The translations under genes were made by a program, and so were the position numbers. Below the pieces are notes generated by a model that worked only from the letters and a program-made list of their open reading frames with translations, was not told where the DNA came from and made no database searches. A DNA stretch of 64,000 nucleotides, taken from the NCBI GenBank assembly GCA_002482535.1, contig DLGE01000001.1, positions 779,513-843,512 of the forward strand, given 5' to 3'. This stretch comes from Peptococcaceae bacterium UBA7702. Lineage in GTDB: Bacteria; Bacillota; Dehalobacteriia; UBA7702. Positions 36,116-44,609 of the stretch are shown one piece after another. The first letter of the stretch is position 1, and every line of letters starts with the position of its first letter.

Positions 36116-36529
36116 TTATAACTCTTTGAGCTTCCTGTAAGCAATATTCAGCAGGGATTTATCCTGACTGTAAGTCACTTTGTCAAAAGCGTCGATGATG
36201 CTGAAAAAGCCGCCGTCCTGAAACGGGGTATGGTCCTTATTGATGACGAAATCCGGAGTATCGGTGGTCATCAAGAACCAAACAATTCGGTTACAGACGG
36301 GAGCATTCCTCGTGATCGAATAGAACTCATAGCTGGTTTCACCGACGGCGCTTAAAATGGAAGCGTCAATATTGGATTCTTCCTTGACCCTTGCCAAAGC
36401 GACTGCAGTAGATGTTTTACCATGGCGGATGACACCTTTTGGAAATACCCATTCTCCTTTTTCATTCTGAAGGAGAAAGACTTTATCTCCGTGAAAAATG
36501 ATCCCCCCCGCACATTCTCTGAATATCAT
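36116..36529 (-). CDS. Nudix-fold protein with a degenerate Nudix box
   Basis: A 137-residue protein with Nudix-domain layout: AGGIIFHGDKVFLLQNEKGEWVFPKG, then the helix ARVKEES. The consensus box (GX5EX7REUXEEXGU) is only partly kept: the first Glu is Lys, the RE pair is AR and the final Gly is Asn, while the EE pair remains. Catalysis may be weak, altered or lost. The ATG at 36529 has a strong AAAGGGG site; an earlier ATG near guaB's stop has none. It follows guaB by 55 bases. Confidence 0.8.
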   Translation of the reverse strand: MIFRECAGGIIFHGDKVFLLQNEKGEWVFPKGVIRHGKTSTAVALARVKEESNIDASILSAVGETSYEFYSITRNAPVCNRIVWFLMTTDTPDFVINKDHTPFQDGGFFSIIDAFDKVTYSQDKSLLNIAYRKLKEL

Positions 36530-36583
36530 TTCAGTTACCCCTTTCTCTGTTGCGTGACCAGGTTTATTTGAATCATTCATTTT

Positions 36584-38041
36584 TTATATATTATAATTCG
36601 GCGCTTCTTTGGTGACCTGTACATCGTGAGGGTGACTTTCAATCAGACCGGCCTGGGTGATGCGGACGAATTTGCCGTTCTTCTGCAAATCGGCGACGCT
36701 TGCGGTACCGCAATAGCCCATACAGGCTTTTAAGCCGCCCACCAGCTGAAAGGTTGTTTCCGCCAAAATGCCCTTATAGGGAACGCGGCCTTCGATGCCT
36801 TCGGCCACCAGCTTCTGGGCGTTTTGCGTATCATCCTGGAAGTAACGGTCCTTGCTGCCTTCTTTCATCGCCGCAATGGAACCCATACCGCGATAAACTT
36901 TAAAACTTCTGCCCTGGTATATTTCAACCTCACCGGGGCTTTCTTCAGTGCCGGCGAAAATACTGCCCATCATAATGACATTGGCCCCGGCGGCAATGGC
37001 CTTGCCGAGATCGCCGGAATACTTGATCCCGCCGTCGGCAATGATGGGAATCCCCTTAGCCAAACCGACTCTGGCGCAATCGTAAACAGCGGTAACCTGG
37101 GGCACGCCGATCCCGGCGATGACCCTGGTGGTGCAGATGGAGCCGGGCCCGATACCGACTTTTACGGCGTCGGCGCCGGCTTTGATCAAAGCATCCGTGG
37201 CTTCCGCCGTGGCGACGTTACCGCCGATGACATCAAGATCGGGATAGGCTTTTTTGATTTTGCTGACCATGTCCAAAACGCCGTGGGAGTGACCGTGGGC
37301 CGTGTCCACCACAATGACGTCCACGTGGGATTTGACCAACGCCGCAACCCGGTCCAAGGTATTGGCGGCAATGCCCACAGCGGCGCCGGCCAAAAGCCGT
37401 CCCCGTTCATCCTTGGCGGAATTGGGATACTGCCGTGCCTTTTGGATGTCTTTGATGGTAACGAGACCCTTTAAATAACCTTCATCATCCACCAGGGGCA
37501 GCTTTTCCACTTTATAGTGTTTCAGGATCTCCTGAGCTTCGCTGAGGCTGGTACCGACGGCAGCGGTAACCAGGTTTTCCTTGGTCATGACTTCATGAAT
37601 TTTTCTGCTGAAATCCGTTTCAAAACGCAAATCCCGATTGGTCAGAATACCCACGAGCTTGCCCTCTACGGTAATGGGAACGCCGGAAATCCGATAATGT
37701 TCCATGATTTTCAGGGCGTCGCCAATGGTCTTATCGGGAGGCAAATAAATGGGGTCGATGATGACGCCATTTTCCGAACGTTTGACTTTATCAACTTCTA
37801 TGGCCTGCTTTTCTATGGACATATTCTTATGAATGATCCCGATGCCGCCTTCTCTTGCCATGGCAATGGCCATTCTGCTTTCGGTCACCGTATCCATGCC
37901 AGCGCTCATCAGGGGAATCTTCAAGCGAATCCGCTTTGTCAGACTTGTCGATACATCGACATCTTTTGGTATGACCGCCGATTCTTGAGGAATCAGCAAT
38001 ACATCATCGTATGTCAATCCTTCCTTTACAAATTTGTCCAT
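36584..38041 (-). CDS. guaB: Inosine-5'-monophosphate dehydrogenase
   Basis: Oxidises IMP to XMP with NAD, the committed step of GMP synthesis. The 485-residue barrel has a CBS pair inserted (about 95-200). The catalytic Cys is in GIGPGSICTTR, and DGGIKYSGDLGKA, MGSIFAGTEESPG and YRGMGSIAAM follow. The ATG has a GGAGGG site. No purine riboswitch hallmark is visible in the 100-base upstream gap, and no clean promoter either. Confidence 0.96.
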   Translation of the reverse strand: MDKFVKEGLTYDDVLLIPQESAVIPKDVDVSTSLTKRIRLKIPLMSAGMDTVTESRMAIAMAREGGIGIIHKNMSIEKQAIEVDKVKRSENGVIIDPIYLPPDKTIGDALKIMEHYRISGVPITVEGKLVGILTNRDLRFETDFSRKIHEVMTKENLVTAAVGTSLSEAQEILKHYKVEKLPLVDDEGYLKGLVTIKDIQKARQYPNSAKDERGRLLAGAAVGIAANTLDRVAALVKSHVDVIVVDTAHGHSHGVLDMVSKIKKAYPDLDVIGGNVATAEATDALIKAGADAVKVGIGPGSICTTRVIAGIGVPQVTAVYDCARVGLAKGIPIIADGGIKYSGDLGKAIAAGANVIMMGSIFAGTEESPGEVEIYQGRSFKVYRGMGSIAAMKEGSKDRYFQDDTQNAQKLVAEGIEGRVPYKGILAETTFQLVGGLKACMGYCGTASVADLQKNGKFVRITQAGLIESHPHDVQVTKEAPNYNI

Positions 38042-38144
38042 CTAAAAAAAACCCTCCATCATATTTTATTACAATTTATGATACCATAATTTAACGCGTT
38101 TGGATACCTAAATAGAGAAATATTTTCACGATTTCCCAGAAACC

Positions 38145-38927
38145 TTAGAAAACCGTCAACGAAACGTTACATTGCATGGCAACCGCATTGCAGATCACGA
38201 TCATCAGTAAAAATACAGCTTCCCCTATTTCCGCCATGGCGCCGTAAATATCGCCGGTCAAACCTTTCAGAAAGTGGTTGATCAGAGCGGAAAGACCCAT
38301 CATGATCAAAAAAGAAAAGAAAAAGGCGATCAAAAGCGGATAGTAGCCGCTGACGGCGAAAATGGCCGCCAAAAGCAAAACACCCCAAAAAAGAGCCGGT
38401 TTGGAAACGTACCGCTTTACGGTAACGCCCAACCCTTCCGCCCTGGCGGCAGGGAAACAGAGCATACAGCAGATCAGCATAAAGCGGGAAAAGACAAAGG
38501 CACCAAGGATCGCCCCAAAAAACCAGGGAGACGCGATCACTGCTTGATAAAGCGTAAATTTCAAAAGCAACAGCAAAACCACGCCGATCACAGCAAAGGA
38601 ACCTACGTGGCTGTCCTTCATGATCTCAAGTGCTCTTTCCCGACCCCGTGAAGCAAAAAGGCCGTCGCACATATCCATAAAGCCGTCCAGATGGATGCCG
38701 CCGCTCACCGCCACGGCAGTGATCAGAGCGGCCACGGCAGCGAGTTCATAAAACCCCGTAAAGCGCAGCAAAAAGACGACAAAACCGACGATGGCGCCGA
38801 CGATCAAGCCCACCAGCGGATAAAACACAGACGCCCGGGAAAAGGACCTTTCATCCCATTCCCCCTGGTACGATAAGGGTAATCTTGTTAAAAAGGAAAC
38901 TGCAATTCGAAATTCTTTCCACATCAT
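38145..38927 (-). CDS. cobS: Adenosylcobinamide-GDP ribazoletransferase (cobalamin synthase)
   Basis: Integral membrane enzyme that joins adenosylcobinamide-GDP and alpha-ribazole in the last steps of B12 nucleotide-loop assembly. About 260 residues with six or seven membrane spans. The family motif is GGIHLDGFMDMCDGLFASR (about 78-96), followed by MKDSHVGSFA. The start at 38927 has GAGGA at good spacing; an ATG two codons earlier is too close. No other cob genes flank it, so the rest of the pathway must lie elsewhere. It shows that B12 synthesis or salvage matters to this organism. Confidence 0.93.
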   Translation of the reverse strand: MMWKEFRIAVSFLTRLPLSYQGEWDERSFSRASVFYPLVGLIVGAIVGFVVFLLRFTGFYELAAVAALITAVAVSGGIHLDGFMDMCDGLFASRGRERALEIMKDSHVGSFAVIGVVLLLLLKFTLYQAVIASPWFFGAILGAFVFSRFMLICCMLCFPAARAEGLGVTVKRYVSKPALFWGVLLLAAIFAVSGYYPLLIAFFFSFLIMMGLSALINHFLKGLTGDIYGAMAEIGEAVFLLMIVICNAVAMQCNVSLTVF

Positions 38928-38951
38928 TTTCATTCCTCAAATCATTTCAAT

Positions 38952-39767
38952 TTAAATAAGATAGCGCTGAAAAACAGGGGGTAGTTCCTCTCTTTGCAGG
39001 CCGCGGCTGCCGATATAACCGTGACTGTCGTCACTGTAGCCATGATAGTCGGAGCCCGCCGTCACGAAAAGGCCGTACTGTAAGGCCATGGCGGCAAAGC
39101 GGGAGGCGCTGATTTCCGTATGGGCGCTGTGGTAAACCTCCAGGCCGGAGAGGCCTGCCTCCACCAATTGAGGCAAAACCCGCACAGCGTTGTCAAGGCC
39201 GGGATGAGCAAGGACAGCGCAACCGCCGCAGGAGCGAATCAAAGCACAAGCTTCCCACGGCGAATATTTTACCCGTTCCACATAAGCCGGTTTACCTCTG
39301 TTGAGATAACGGTCAAAGGCGTCCTGCCGATCTTTGACATAGCCTTTTTCCGCCAGCACGGCGGCAGCGTGGGGCCTACCCACAGTGCCATCGCCGGCTT
39401 TGAGCCAAATCTCGTCCATGGTGACGGCAAAACCCAATGCGTTCAATTGAGCCACAATGCCTTCCATCCGCGTCACCCGGGACTGGGACAGGAAAACGAG
39501 TTTCTCCCGGAAGGTCGCTTCGTCCGCTATCCCGTAGCCCAAAATATGGACGTTGCGTTTTTGCCATTCGGTGCTCAGCTCCACGCCGGGAAATACCGTA
39601 ATGCCAAAGGTTTCTTCCACCACGGCAATTTCAGACCAACCGGCAATGGTATCGTGGTCAGTGAGGGCGAAGCCGGCAAGACCCGCGGCCCGAGCCTCAA
39701 CGGCCAATTCCTTTACGGACTTGATACCGTCGGAATAGGTGCTGTGTACGTGGAGATCATATTTCAT
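38952..39767 (-). CDS. PHP-domain phosphoesterase (YciV/RNase AM-like)
   Basis: A 271-residue PHP-domain metal hydrolase. Metal-binding motifs are DLHVHSTYSDG at the N-terminus, LTDHDTI, PGVELSTEW, AHPGLDN and GSDYHGYSD near the C-terminus. Members act on 3',5'-nucleoside bisphosphates or 5' ends of short RNA. Its ATG overlaps the stop of the M19 dipeptidase gene by four bases, with a GGGAGG site. Good family call; exact substrate inferred. Confidence 0.9.
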   Translation of the reverse strand: MKYDLHVHSTYSDGIKSVKELAVEARAAGLAGFALTDHDTIAGWSEIAVVEETFGITVFPGVELSTEWQKRNVHILGYGIADEATFREKLVFLSQSRVTRMEGIVAQLNALGFAVTMDEIWLKAGDGTVGRPHAAAVLAEKGYVKDRQDAFDRYLNRGKPAYVERVKYSPWEACALIRSCGGCAVLAHPGLDNAVRVLPQLVEAGLSGLEVYHSAHTEISASRFAAMALQYGLFVTAGSDYHGYSDDSHGYIGSRGLQREELPPVFQRYLI

Positions 39768-40729
39768 TTTTCCTCCCTGGACAGCGTATCGATCATGTAA
39801 CGAAAAAGGTTCTCCCCGGCCACCATGTTGATTTCCGGGTCGGAAAAACCCCGCTGGCCCATACGCCGGTAAAGCTGGGGCAAGCCCTTTTGATTTGGCA
39901 AATCATAGGGCATATCGGCGCCGTCGAAATCACTGCCTAAGGCAACCCGGTCGATGCCCATATAATCGGAAGCGTAAAGAATATGATCGATGACGGTATC
40001 CAAGGAGGCTTCGGCGGGGTTGGCCGCTAAAAACTGATCCACAAAGGTGATGCCCATGATGCCTTTGGCCATTCTTAGCTCCTTCATCTGATTTTCTTTC
40101 AGATTGCGCCGGTGGGGATTCAGCTCATAACAGCAGGCGTGGCTTACAATCGGACCGTAGGATAAGATATTCAGGGCGTCATAAAAACTGTTTTCGTTCA
40201 TATGGGCGAGATCCACCGCCACCGGCAGCCGGTTTAGGTTACGCAGCAACCGCTCACCGGCGGGTTTTAACCCCGCATCACTATGGGCACCACCGGCGAA
40301 GCAGTTTTCATGATTCCAGGTGATGCCGAAGGAACGAAAACCCTTTTCATAATAGTCGAAAACGAGATCTTCATCAACGCCGAGGGCAGCGCAGTTCTCC
40401 ATGGCCAAAACAAGACCGATGTTATCGGGATTTAAACGGCGGAAGCTCTCGCCGTTTAACAGCATCACCCAAATATCGTAAAATTCTTCTGTCTGCATGG
40501 TGCGGTAACGGTAATAGTACTGATCGAGGATCTCTTTGGCGGCAACGGGATCATTTTCTTCCTCCACATAGATGGCCATGAATTCCAGATCCATCTCCCG
40601 TTCCATGGTTTCAAGGTCGATATGGATGTTTTCTCCCTTTGCCTGGGCCACAAGGGTATCGCAGTGGCCGTCAGCTCTCAAAGGAAATGAGCCTGAAAAA
40701 GCCAGGCTCATATCATCAAAAATACTCAT
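39764..40729 (-). CDS. Membrane dipeptidase (M19, renal dipeptidase-like)
   Basis: A 321-residue zinc dipeptidase-family protein. It has the N-terminal metal motif DGHCDTL, a bridging Glu in AMENCAALG, the ITWNHENCFAGG segment, DLAHMNE, PIVSHACCYELNPHRRN with metal His residues, and GSDFDGAD. No signal peptide is seen, so it is probably cytoplasmic. The ATG at 40729 follows CGGAG by seven bases; longer frames have no site. A small open frame overlaps its start upstream. Confidence 0.9.
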   Translation of the reverse strand: MSIFDDMSLAFSGSFPLRADGHCDTLVAQAKGENIHIDLETMEREMDLEFMAIYVEEENDPVAAKEILDQYYYRYRTMQTEEFYDIWVMLLNGESFRRLNPDNIGLVLAMENCAALGVDEDLVFDYYEKGFRSFGITWNHENCFAGGAHSDAGLKPAGERLLRNLNRLPVAVDLAHMNENSFYDALNILSYGPIVSHACCYELNPHRRNLKENQMKELRMAKGIMGITFVDQFLAANPAEASLDTVIDHILYASDYMGIDRVALGSDFDGADMPYDLPNQKGLPQLYRRMGQRGFSDPEINMVAGENLFRYMIDTLSREEK

Positions 40730-40790
40730 ATGAATTCTCCGCATAAGAAAGGAGGACATGGTCGTCGAATTGTTTTTCAGCGGTGGGCAT
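40716..40790 (-). CDS. Candidate 24-residue small protein upstream of and overlapping the M19 gene
   Basis: ATG at 40790 is preceded by a near-perfect AAAGGAGG site at eight bases. The frame reads MPTAEKQFDDHVLLSYAENS and four more residues before TGA, 14 bases inside the dipeptidase gene. It could be a real microprotein or a leader that couples translation of the dipeptidase. No homologue is known to me. Confidence 0.45.
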   Translation of the reverse strand: MPTAEKQFDDHVLLSYAENSYEYF

Positions 40791-40897
40791 TTACTGTTCC
40801 TCCTTTTTATCCTTTTAACCTTTTCAATCGCTGTGATTGATTACTTTCTTTACTGCTTTACAAAAATCCTCTTTCCGCCAACGGCTACGGCTCCCGA

Positions 40898-41686
40898 TTA
40901 ATAGGCGCTGTATACCTGGTGAATCCGCTGGATGGATTGAGCCTTGTGATCTTTGCCGATTTCAATGACGACGCCATTGATTTGGCGTTCCCCGGCAGCC
41001 GGTTTCATCGGCTTCCGTTTCAGCTCGGTAAAAATCGAGATAGAGGCTTCTTTATCCATGCCAAGACAGGAATCGTAAGCCCCGGTCATGCCGGCATCTG
41101 TAATATAGGCCGTACCGTGGGGGAGGATCTTCTCATCGGCGGTTTGGATATGGGTATGGGTACCGCAGACGGCACTGACACGACCGTCGAAATAATGGCC
41201 GAAACAGACTTTTTCCGAGGTGGCGTCGGCGTGAAAATCCACAAAGATGATCTGATCTTTAAGGGAAATTTCAGAAAGCAGGCCCTCTAAAGCTTTAAAG
41301 GGACAGTCGGGGGCTAAATTGCTGTAAGCCCGGCCCAGAAGGTTGACGATGGTCAGCCGCTCCCCGTTTTTCAGGGAAAAGCTGCGAACACCCTTTCCCG
41401 GAGCCGGTACCGTCAGATTGAGGGGCCGCAGGATATTGTCTTTTTGATCGATGAAATCAAAGATCTTTTTATTATCAAAAGTGTGATTGCCCATGGTAAA
41501 GGCGTCTGCGCCGGCGGCGGCAATCATTTCGTAGGCTTTCAAATCCATGCCAAAACCGCCGGAGGCGTTTTCCCCGTTGACGATGGTAAAATCGATTTCG
41601 TATTCCTCTTCCAACCGGGGCAGATTGTTCTCCAATACTTCCCGGCCGGGACGGCCAACGATATCACCGATAAAAAGAATTTTCAT
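40898..41686 (-). CDS. ymdB: YmdB-family metallophosphoesterase (TIGR00282)
   Basis: A 262-residue calcineurin-like phosphodiesterase. Metal-binding motifs are FIGDIVGRPGR at the start, VNGENASGGFG, MGNHTFDN, FVDFHADATSEK and CGTHTHIQTAD. In Bacillus, YmdB hydrolyses cyclic nucleotides and affects motility and biofilm choice. As in Bacillus it lies near rny. The ATG at 41686 has GAGGTG upstream; a TTG four codons earlier is part of that site. Confidence 0.93.
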   Translation of the reverse strand: MKILFIGDIVGRPGREVLENNLPRLEEEYEIDFTIVNGENASGGFGMDLKAYEMIAAAGADAFTMGNHTFDNKKIFDFIDQKDNILRPLNLTVPAPGKGVRSFSLKNGERLTIVNLLGRAYSNLAPDCPFKALEGLLSEISLKDQIIFVDFHADATSEKVCFGHYFDGRVSAVCGTHTHIQTADEKILPHGTAYITDAGMTGAYDSCLGMDKEASISIFTELKRKPMKPAAGERQINGVVIEIGKDHKAQSIQRIHQVYSAY

Positions 41687-41694
41687 CCCGCACC

Positions 41695-42228
41695 TCAATT
41701 ACTGAATACCAGGACTTTCCCGGATTCCCTGCAAATGACGATCTGATTGCCGATACTCTTTTCGTCAATGGTCATTTTCTTATCATTGAGGCGGTACAAT
41801 TCTCCCTCCTCGTAATACCAGTTATAGTCGTCGGCAAAGGCCGTGTCGATTTTTTCCACCATGATATGATCGATGAACTCCAGGCGGAACAGTTCAATCA
41901 GAAAAGCAATCTCCGACCTGCTCACAGAGGTGATGTCGCGACAGGCGTCGAGAACCAGATAATCGCGGACAGCATGGCTGATGATATCGAAATCATAGCT
42001 TTTCGTTTTGGCAAGTTGGTGGTATTTGCCCACGGCAGTTTTGATTTTCGCCGTTTTCTTTTCCAGCGCCGCTCCCTTTAAGGCGGTAACATCCTTTAAC
42101 AGGAAAGAGAAATACAGTTTTTCTTGATCTCTGTCGTATCTGATTTTTGCGACCTCGGGAAAACAGATCAGCACGGAAACGAAGAGATTGACGTAATCCA
42201 TGATTTCTTCATTATCGTTTATGCGCAT
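41695..42228 (-). CDS. Protein of unknown function between rny and ymdB
   Basis: I do not recognise this 177-residue protein. It begins MRINDNEEIMDYVNLFVSVL and is mixed alpha/beta in look. It has a basic helical stretch (about 50-75, KKTAKIKTAVGKYHQLAKTK), no signal peptide, no clear membrane span and no metal motif. A strong AAGGAGG site precedes the ATG. It is eight bases from ymdB and follows rny after a hairpin, so it is probably co-expressed with these RNA- and nucleotide-metabolism genes. Confidence 0.8.
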   Translation of the reverse strand: MRINDNEEIMDYVNLFVSVLICFPEVAKIRYDRDQEKLYFSFLLKDVTALKGAALEKKTAKIKTAVGKYHQLAKTKSYDFDIISHAVRDYLVLDACRDITSVSRSEIAFLIELFRLEFIDHIMVEKIDTAFADDYNWYYEEGELYRLNDKKMTIDEKSIGNQIVICRESGKVLVFSN

Positions 42229-42273
42229 AGATCCTCCTTTTCGTCTCATTCCCGGATAAACCTGGATACGGAT

Positions 42274-42298
42274 AGTACCGGCAAAAACTGCCGGTACT
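42274..42298 (-). promoter_or_regulatory. U-less stem-loop downstream of rny
   Basis: Perfect 10-bp stem AGTACCGGCA/TGCCGGTACT with a 5-base loop. No T run follows, so it is not a classical intrinsic terminator. It may protect the rny 3' end or mark an RNA processing site. Confidence 0.6.
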
Positions 42299-42306
42299 CT
42301 CTATTA

Positions 42307-43854
42307 TTATTTCGCGTAATCAACAGCGCGGGTTTCGCGAATCACCACGACTTTGATCTGACCGGGATATTCCATTTCCGAAGCGATCCGTTTGACGATG
42401 TCGTGGGCGAGGCCGGCGGACATCACGTCGTCAATCTTGTCGGGTTTTACCATAATGCGCACTTCACGCCCAGCCTGAATGGCAAAGCTCTTTTCCACTC
42501 CCTGGAAGGAGTTGGCAATTTCTTCCAATTGTTCCAGTCGTTTGATATAAGTTTCCAGGGTTTCTCTTCTGGCGCCGGGGCGGGCGGCGGAAATCGCGTC
42601 TGCCGCCTGAATCAGAACGGCTTCCACGGTAATGGGATCCACATCTCCATGGTGAGCGGCGATGGCGTTGACGATCACTTTTGATTCACCGTATCTCTTG
42701 GCCATATCGGCGCCGAGGGAAGCGTGCTGCCCTTCCATTTCCCGGTCAATGGCCTTGCCAAGATCGTGGAGGAGCCCCGCGCGTTTCGCCATGGTGGCGT
42801 CAAGCCCCAGTTCTCCAGCCATGATGCCGGAAAGCTGCGCAACTTCCACCGAGTGGTTCAAAACGTTCTGTCCGTAACTGGTGCGGTAGCGCAAGCGCCC
42901 CAACATCTTGATCAGTTCCGGGTGAAGACCGTGGACGCCCACGCTAAAGGTGGCCTGTTCCCCTTCTTCCTTGATGGTTTGATCAACTTCTTTCTGGGCT
43001 TTTTCCACCATTTCCTCAATGCGGGCAGGGTGGATACGGCCATCCTGAATCAGTTTTTCCAGGGCGATGCGGGCAACTTCCCGGCGCACCGGATCAAAAC
43101 CGGAGATGATCACGGCTTCCGGCGTATCATCGATGATCAAATCGATGCCGGTCATTGTTTCCAGGGTGCGGATATTCCGGCCTTCCCGGCCAATGATGCG
43201 GCCCTTCATTTCATCATTGGGCAGCACCACCACGGAAACGGTGGTTTCTGCCACATGATCGGCGGCGACCCGCTGAATCGCCTGGGAAACAACTTCTCTG
43301 GCGTATTTTTCGGCATTTTCTTTGGCGTCGGTCTCAATCTCCTTGATCATCAACGCGGCGTCGTATTTTACTTCCTGTTCCAAACCGGAGAGCAACAGCT
43401 GTTTGGCTTCTTCGGCGCTGAGTCCGCTGATGCGTTCCAGCTCTTCTTGTTTTGCGTTTTGGATTTTCTCTGCTTGTTCGATTTTATTATCGAGATCGCG
43501 TTCCTTTTTGTTGATTTTGTTTTCTTTATGCTCGATATTCTCGATTTTTTTGTCTAAATTTTCTTCCTTTTGCAGGATTCTCCGTTCCATGCGGGAAATT
43601 TCATTTCTTCTTTCTTTCGATTCTTTCTCGCTTTCGTTCTTCATTTTGAGAATCTCTTCTTTGGCCTCTACAAGAGCTTCTCTTTTTTTGGAATCCGCTT
43701 CTTTATAGGCGTTTTCCAGAATCTTTTTCGCTTCGTCTTCTGCGGATTTAAACTTTGCTTCCGCGTTTTTTTTGCGGACAACGTAACCGATCAAAAAGGC
43801 GATGATGGCGGCGGCGATAATTGCGCCGATCATAATCAATAATTTAAGCTCCAA
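42307..43854 (-). CDS. rny: Ribonuclease Y
   Basis: Membrane-anchored endoribonuclease that starts mRNA decay. About 515 residues: an N-terminal membrane span (LIMIGAIIAAAIIAFLIGYVV), a long coiled coil (about 25-170, rich in K and E), a KH domain (about 205-265, MKGRIIGREGRNIRTLE) and an HD domain with LLHDLGKAIDRE and AAHHGD. The best start is a TTG at 43854 with GGGGGTG six bases upstream; an ATG five codons earlier lacks a site. It has its own promoter and a leader terminator. Confidence 0.94.
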   Translation of the reverse strand: MELKLLIMIGAIIAAAIIAFLIGYVVRKKNAEAKFKSAEDEAKKILENAYKEADSKKREALVEAKEEILKMKNESEKESKERRNEISRMERRILQKEENLDKKIENIEHKENKINKKERDLDNKIEQAEKIQNAKQEELERISGLSAEEAKQLLLSGLEQEVKYDAALMIKEIETDAKENAEKYAREVVSQAIQRVAADHVAETTVSVVVLPNDEMKGRIIGREGRNIRTLETMTGIDLIIDDTPEAVIISGFDPVRREVARIALEKLIQDGRIHPARIEEMVEKAQKEVDQTIKEEGEQATFSVGVHGLHPELIKMLGRLRYRTSYGQNVLNHSVEVAQLSGIMAGELGLDATMAKRAGLLHDLGKAIDREMEGQHASLGADMAKRYGESKVIVNAIAAHHGDVDPITVEAVLIQAADAISAARPGARRETLETYIKRLEQLEEIANSFQGVEKSFAIQAGREVRIMVKPDKIDDVMSAGLAHDIVKRIASEMEYPGQIKVVVIRETRAVDYAK

Positions 43855-43867
43855 TGTTAACACCCCC

Positions 43868-43903
43868 ATAAAAAATAAAAAAAAACCAAGATAAACTTGG
43901 TTT
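43868..43903 (-). terminator. Leader terminator/attenuator just before rny
   Basis: Stem AAACCAAG/CTTGGTTT with a 5-base loop, followed by a run of nine T then ATTTTTT on the minus strand, ending about 15 bases before the rny start. It lies inside the leader of the only visible rny promoter, so rny must be read through it. Confidence 0.8.
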
Positions 43904-44082
43904 AAGCCAATTTCTCCATCGGATATCGTACAGGAAAAAGAAGCAAACTACTCCCCTCCATTGGTATTATCTGTATTTTATTCTTTAAAGATATCTTAAA
44001 AAATATAAATCAATTATAAAATACGCGATATATCACGAAAGCCGAAAATCAGCTAATAAACTTCGTTTCATCTAATATACAG

Positions 44083-44110
44083 TTTATAATAATAAGCCCG
44101 TACTTGTCAA
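44083..44110 (-). promoter_or_regulatory. Sigma-A promoter of rny
   Basis: Consensus -35 TTGACA (44105-44110) with -10 TATAAA (44083-44088) at 16 bases, or TAAACT at 18. It lies directly after the recX stop. The leader to rny is about 220 bases and contains a CCAAT/ATTGG closing helix and a terminator; no gene is seen between 43870 and 44124. Confidence 0.75.
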
Positions 44111-44124
44111 GGAGATATTTTCAG

Positions 44125-44607
44125 TCAATCTGTTTCATTTTCAGGAAATGAGGAAAACAAAGACATCTGTTCCATAATATTCCCCGAAGAAAATCCCCGG
44201 CGATACAAACGCTGATAAAACCGGTCCCTGTTTTCGTCAAAGGACACGCCGGGACGGCACCACTGGTTCAACAGTTTTGCGATGATCTCCTGCTCTTCCT
44301 CATCGGTATAAAGGGTTTCGATTTCATCCTCACAGGAAATCCCCGCTTCCTGCAATGCCCGCAGCACAAATTTGCGGCCTTTGGGGTTGTTCCGTTTCCC
44401 TTTGGCGACGACATATTCTTTATAATTTTCGTCGTTGAGATAGCCCCAATCAAGGAGGGAGGAGACGGTTTCTTCCACAGTGGTTTCGTCAAACCCCCGC
44501 TTTTTTAAGGCGAGGGTCATTTCCTTGACGCTTTTCGGTTTATAATTTAACAGCCAAAGGCTGTAATTGACGGGATTGGGCAGTTTTTTTCCCGGTTTCC
44601 GGTTCAT
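44125..44607 (-). CDS. recX: Regulatory protein RecX
   Basis: A 160-residue helical-repeat protein that modulates RecA filaments. Family features are SVKEMTLALKKRGFDETTVEE, LLDWGYLNDENYKEYVV and the C-terminal FYQRLYRRGFSSGNI. It starts two bases after recA's stop with an AAGGAAT site, the usual recA-recX pair. Confidence 0.9.
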   Translation of the reverse strand: MNRKPGKKLPNPVNYSLWLLNYKPKSVKEMTLALKKRGFDETTVEETVSSLLDWGYLNDENYKEYVVAKGKRNNPKGRKFVLRALQEAGISCEDEIETLYTDEEEQEIIAKLLNQWCRPGVSFDENRDRFYQRLYRRGFSSGNIMEQMSLFSSFPENETD

Positions 44608-44609
44608 GC

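Noticed and set aside
40758..40901. Plus-strand 47-residue hydrophobic frame between the M19 and ymdB genes, with AAAGGAGG nearby
   Set aside because: The ribosome site is only two bases from the ATG. The AAAGGAGG-N8-ATG on the opposite strand fits better, and the surrounding genes are on the minus strand.
43900..43975. GGGGAGTAG in the rny leader considered as a yybP-ykoY manganese riboswitch
   Set aside because: Only the first motif matches. The second conserved internal loop and closing strand are not found, and rny is not a usual target.
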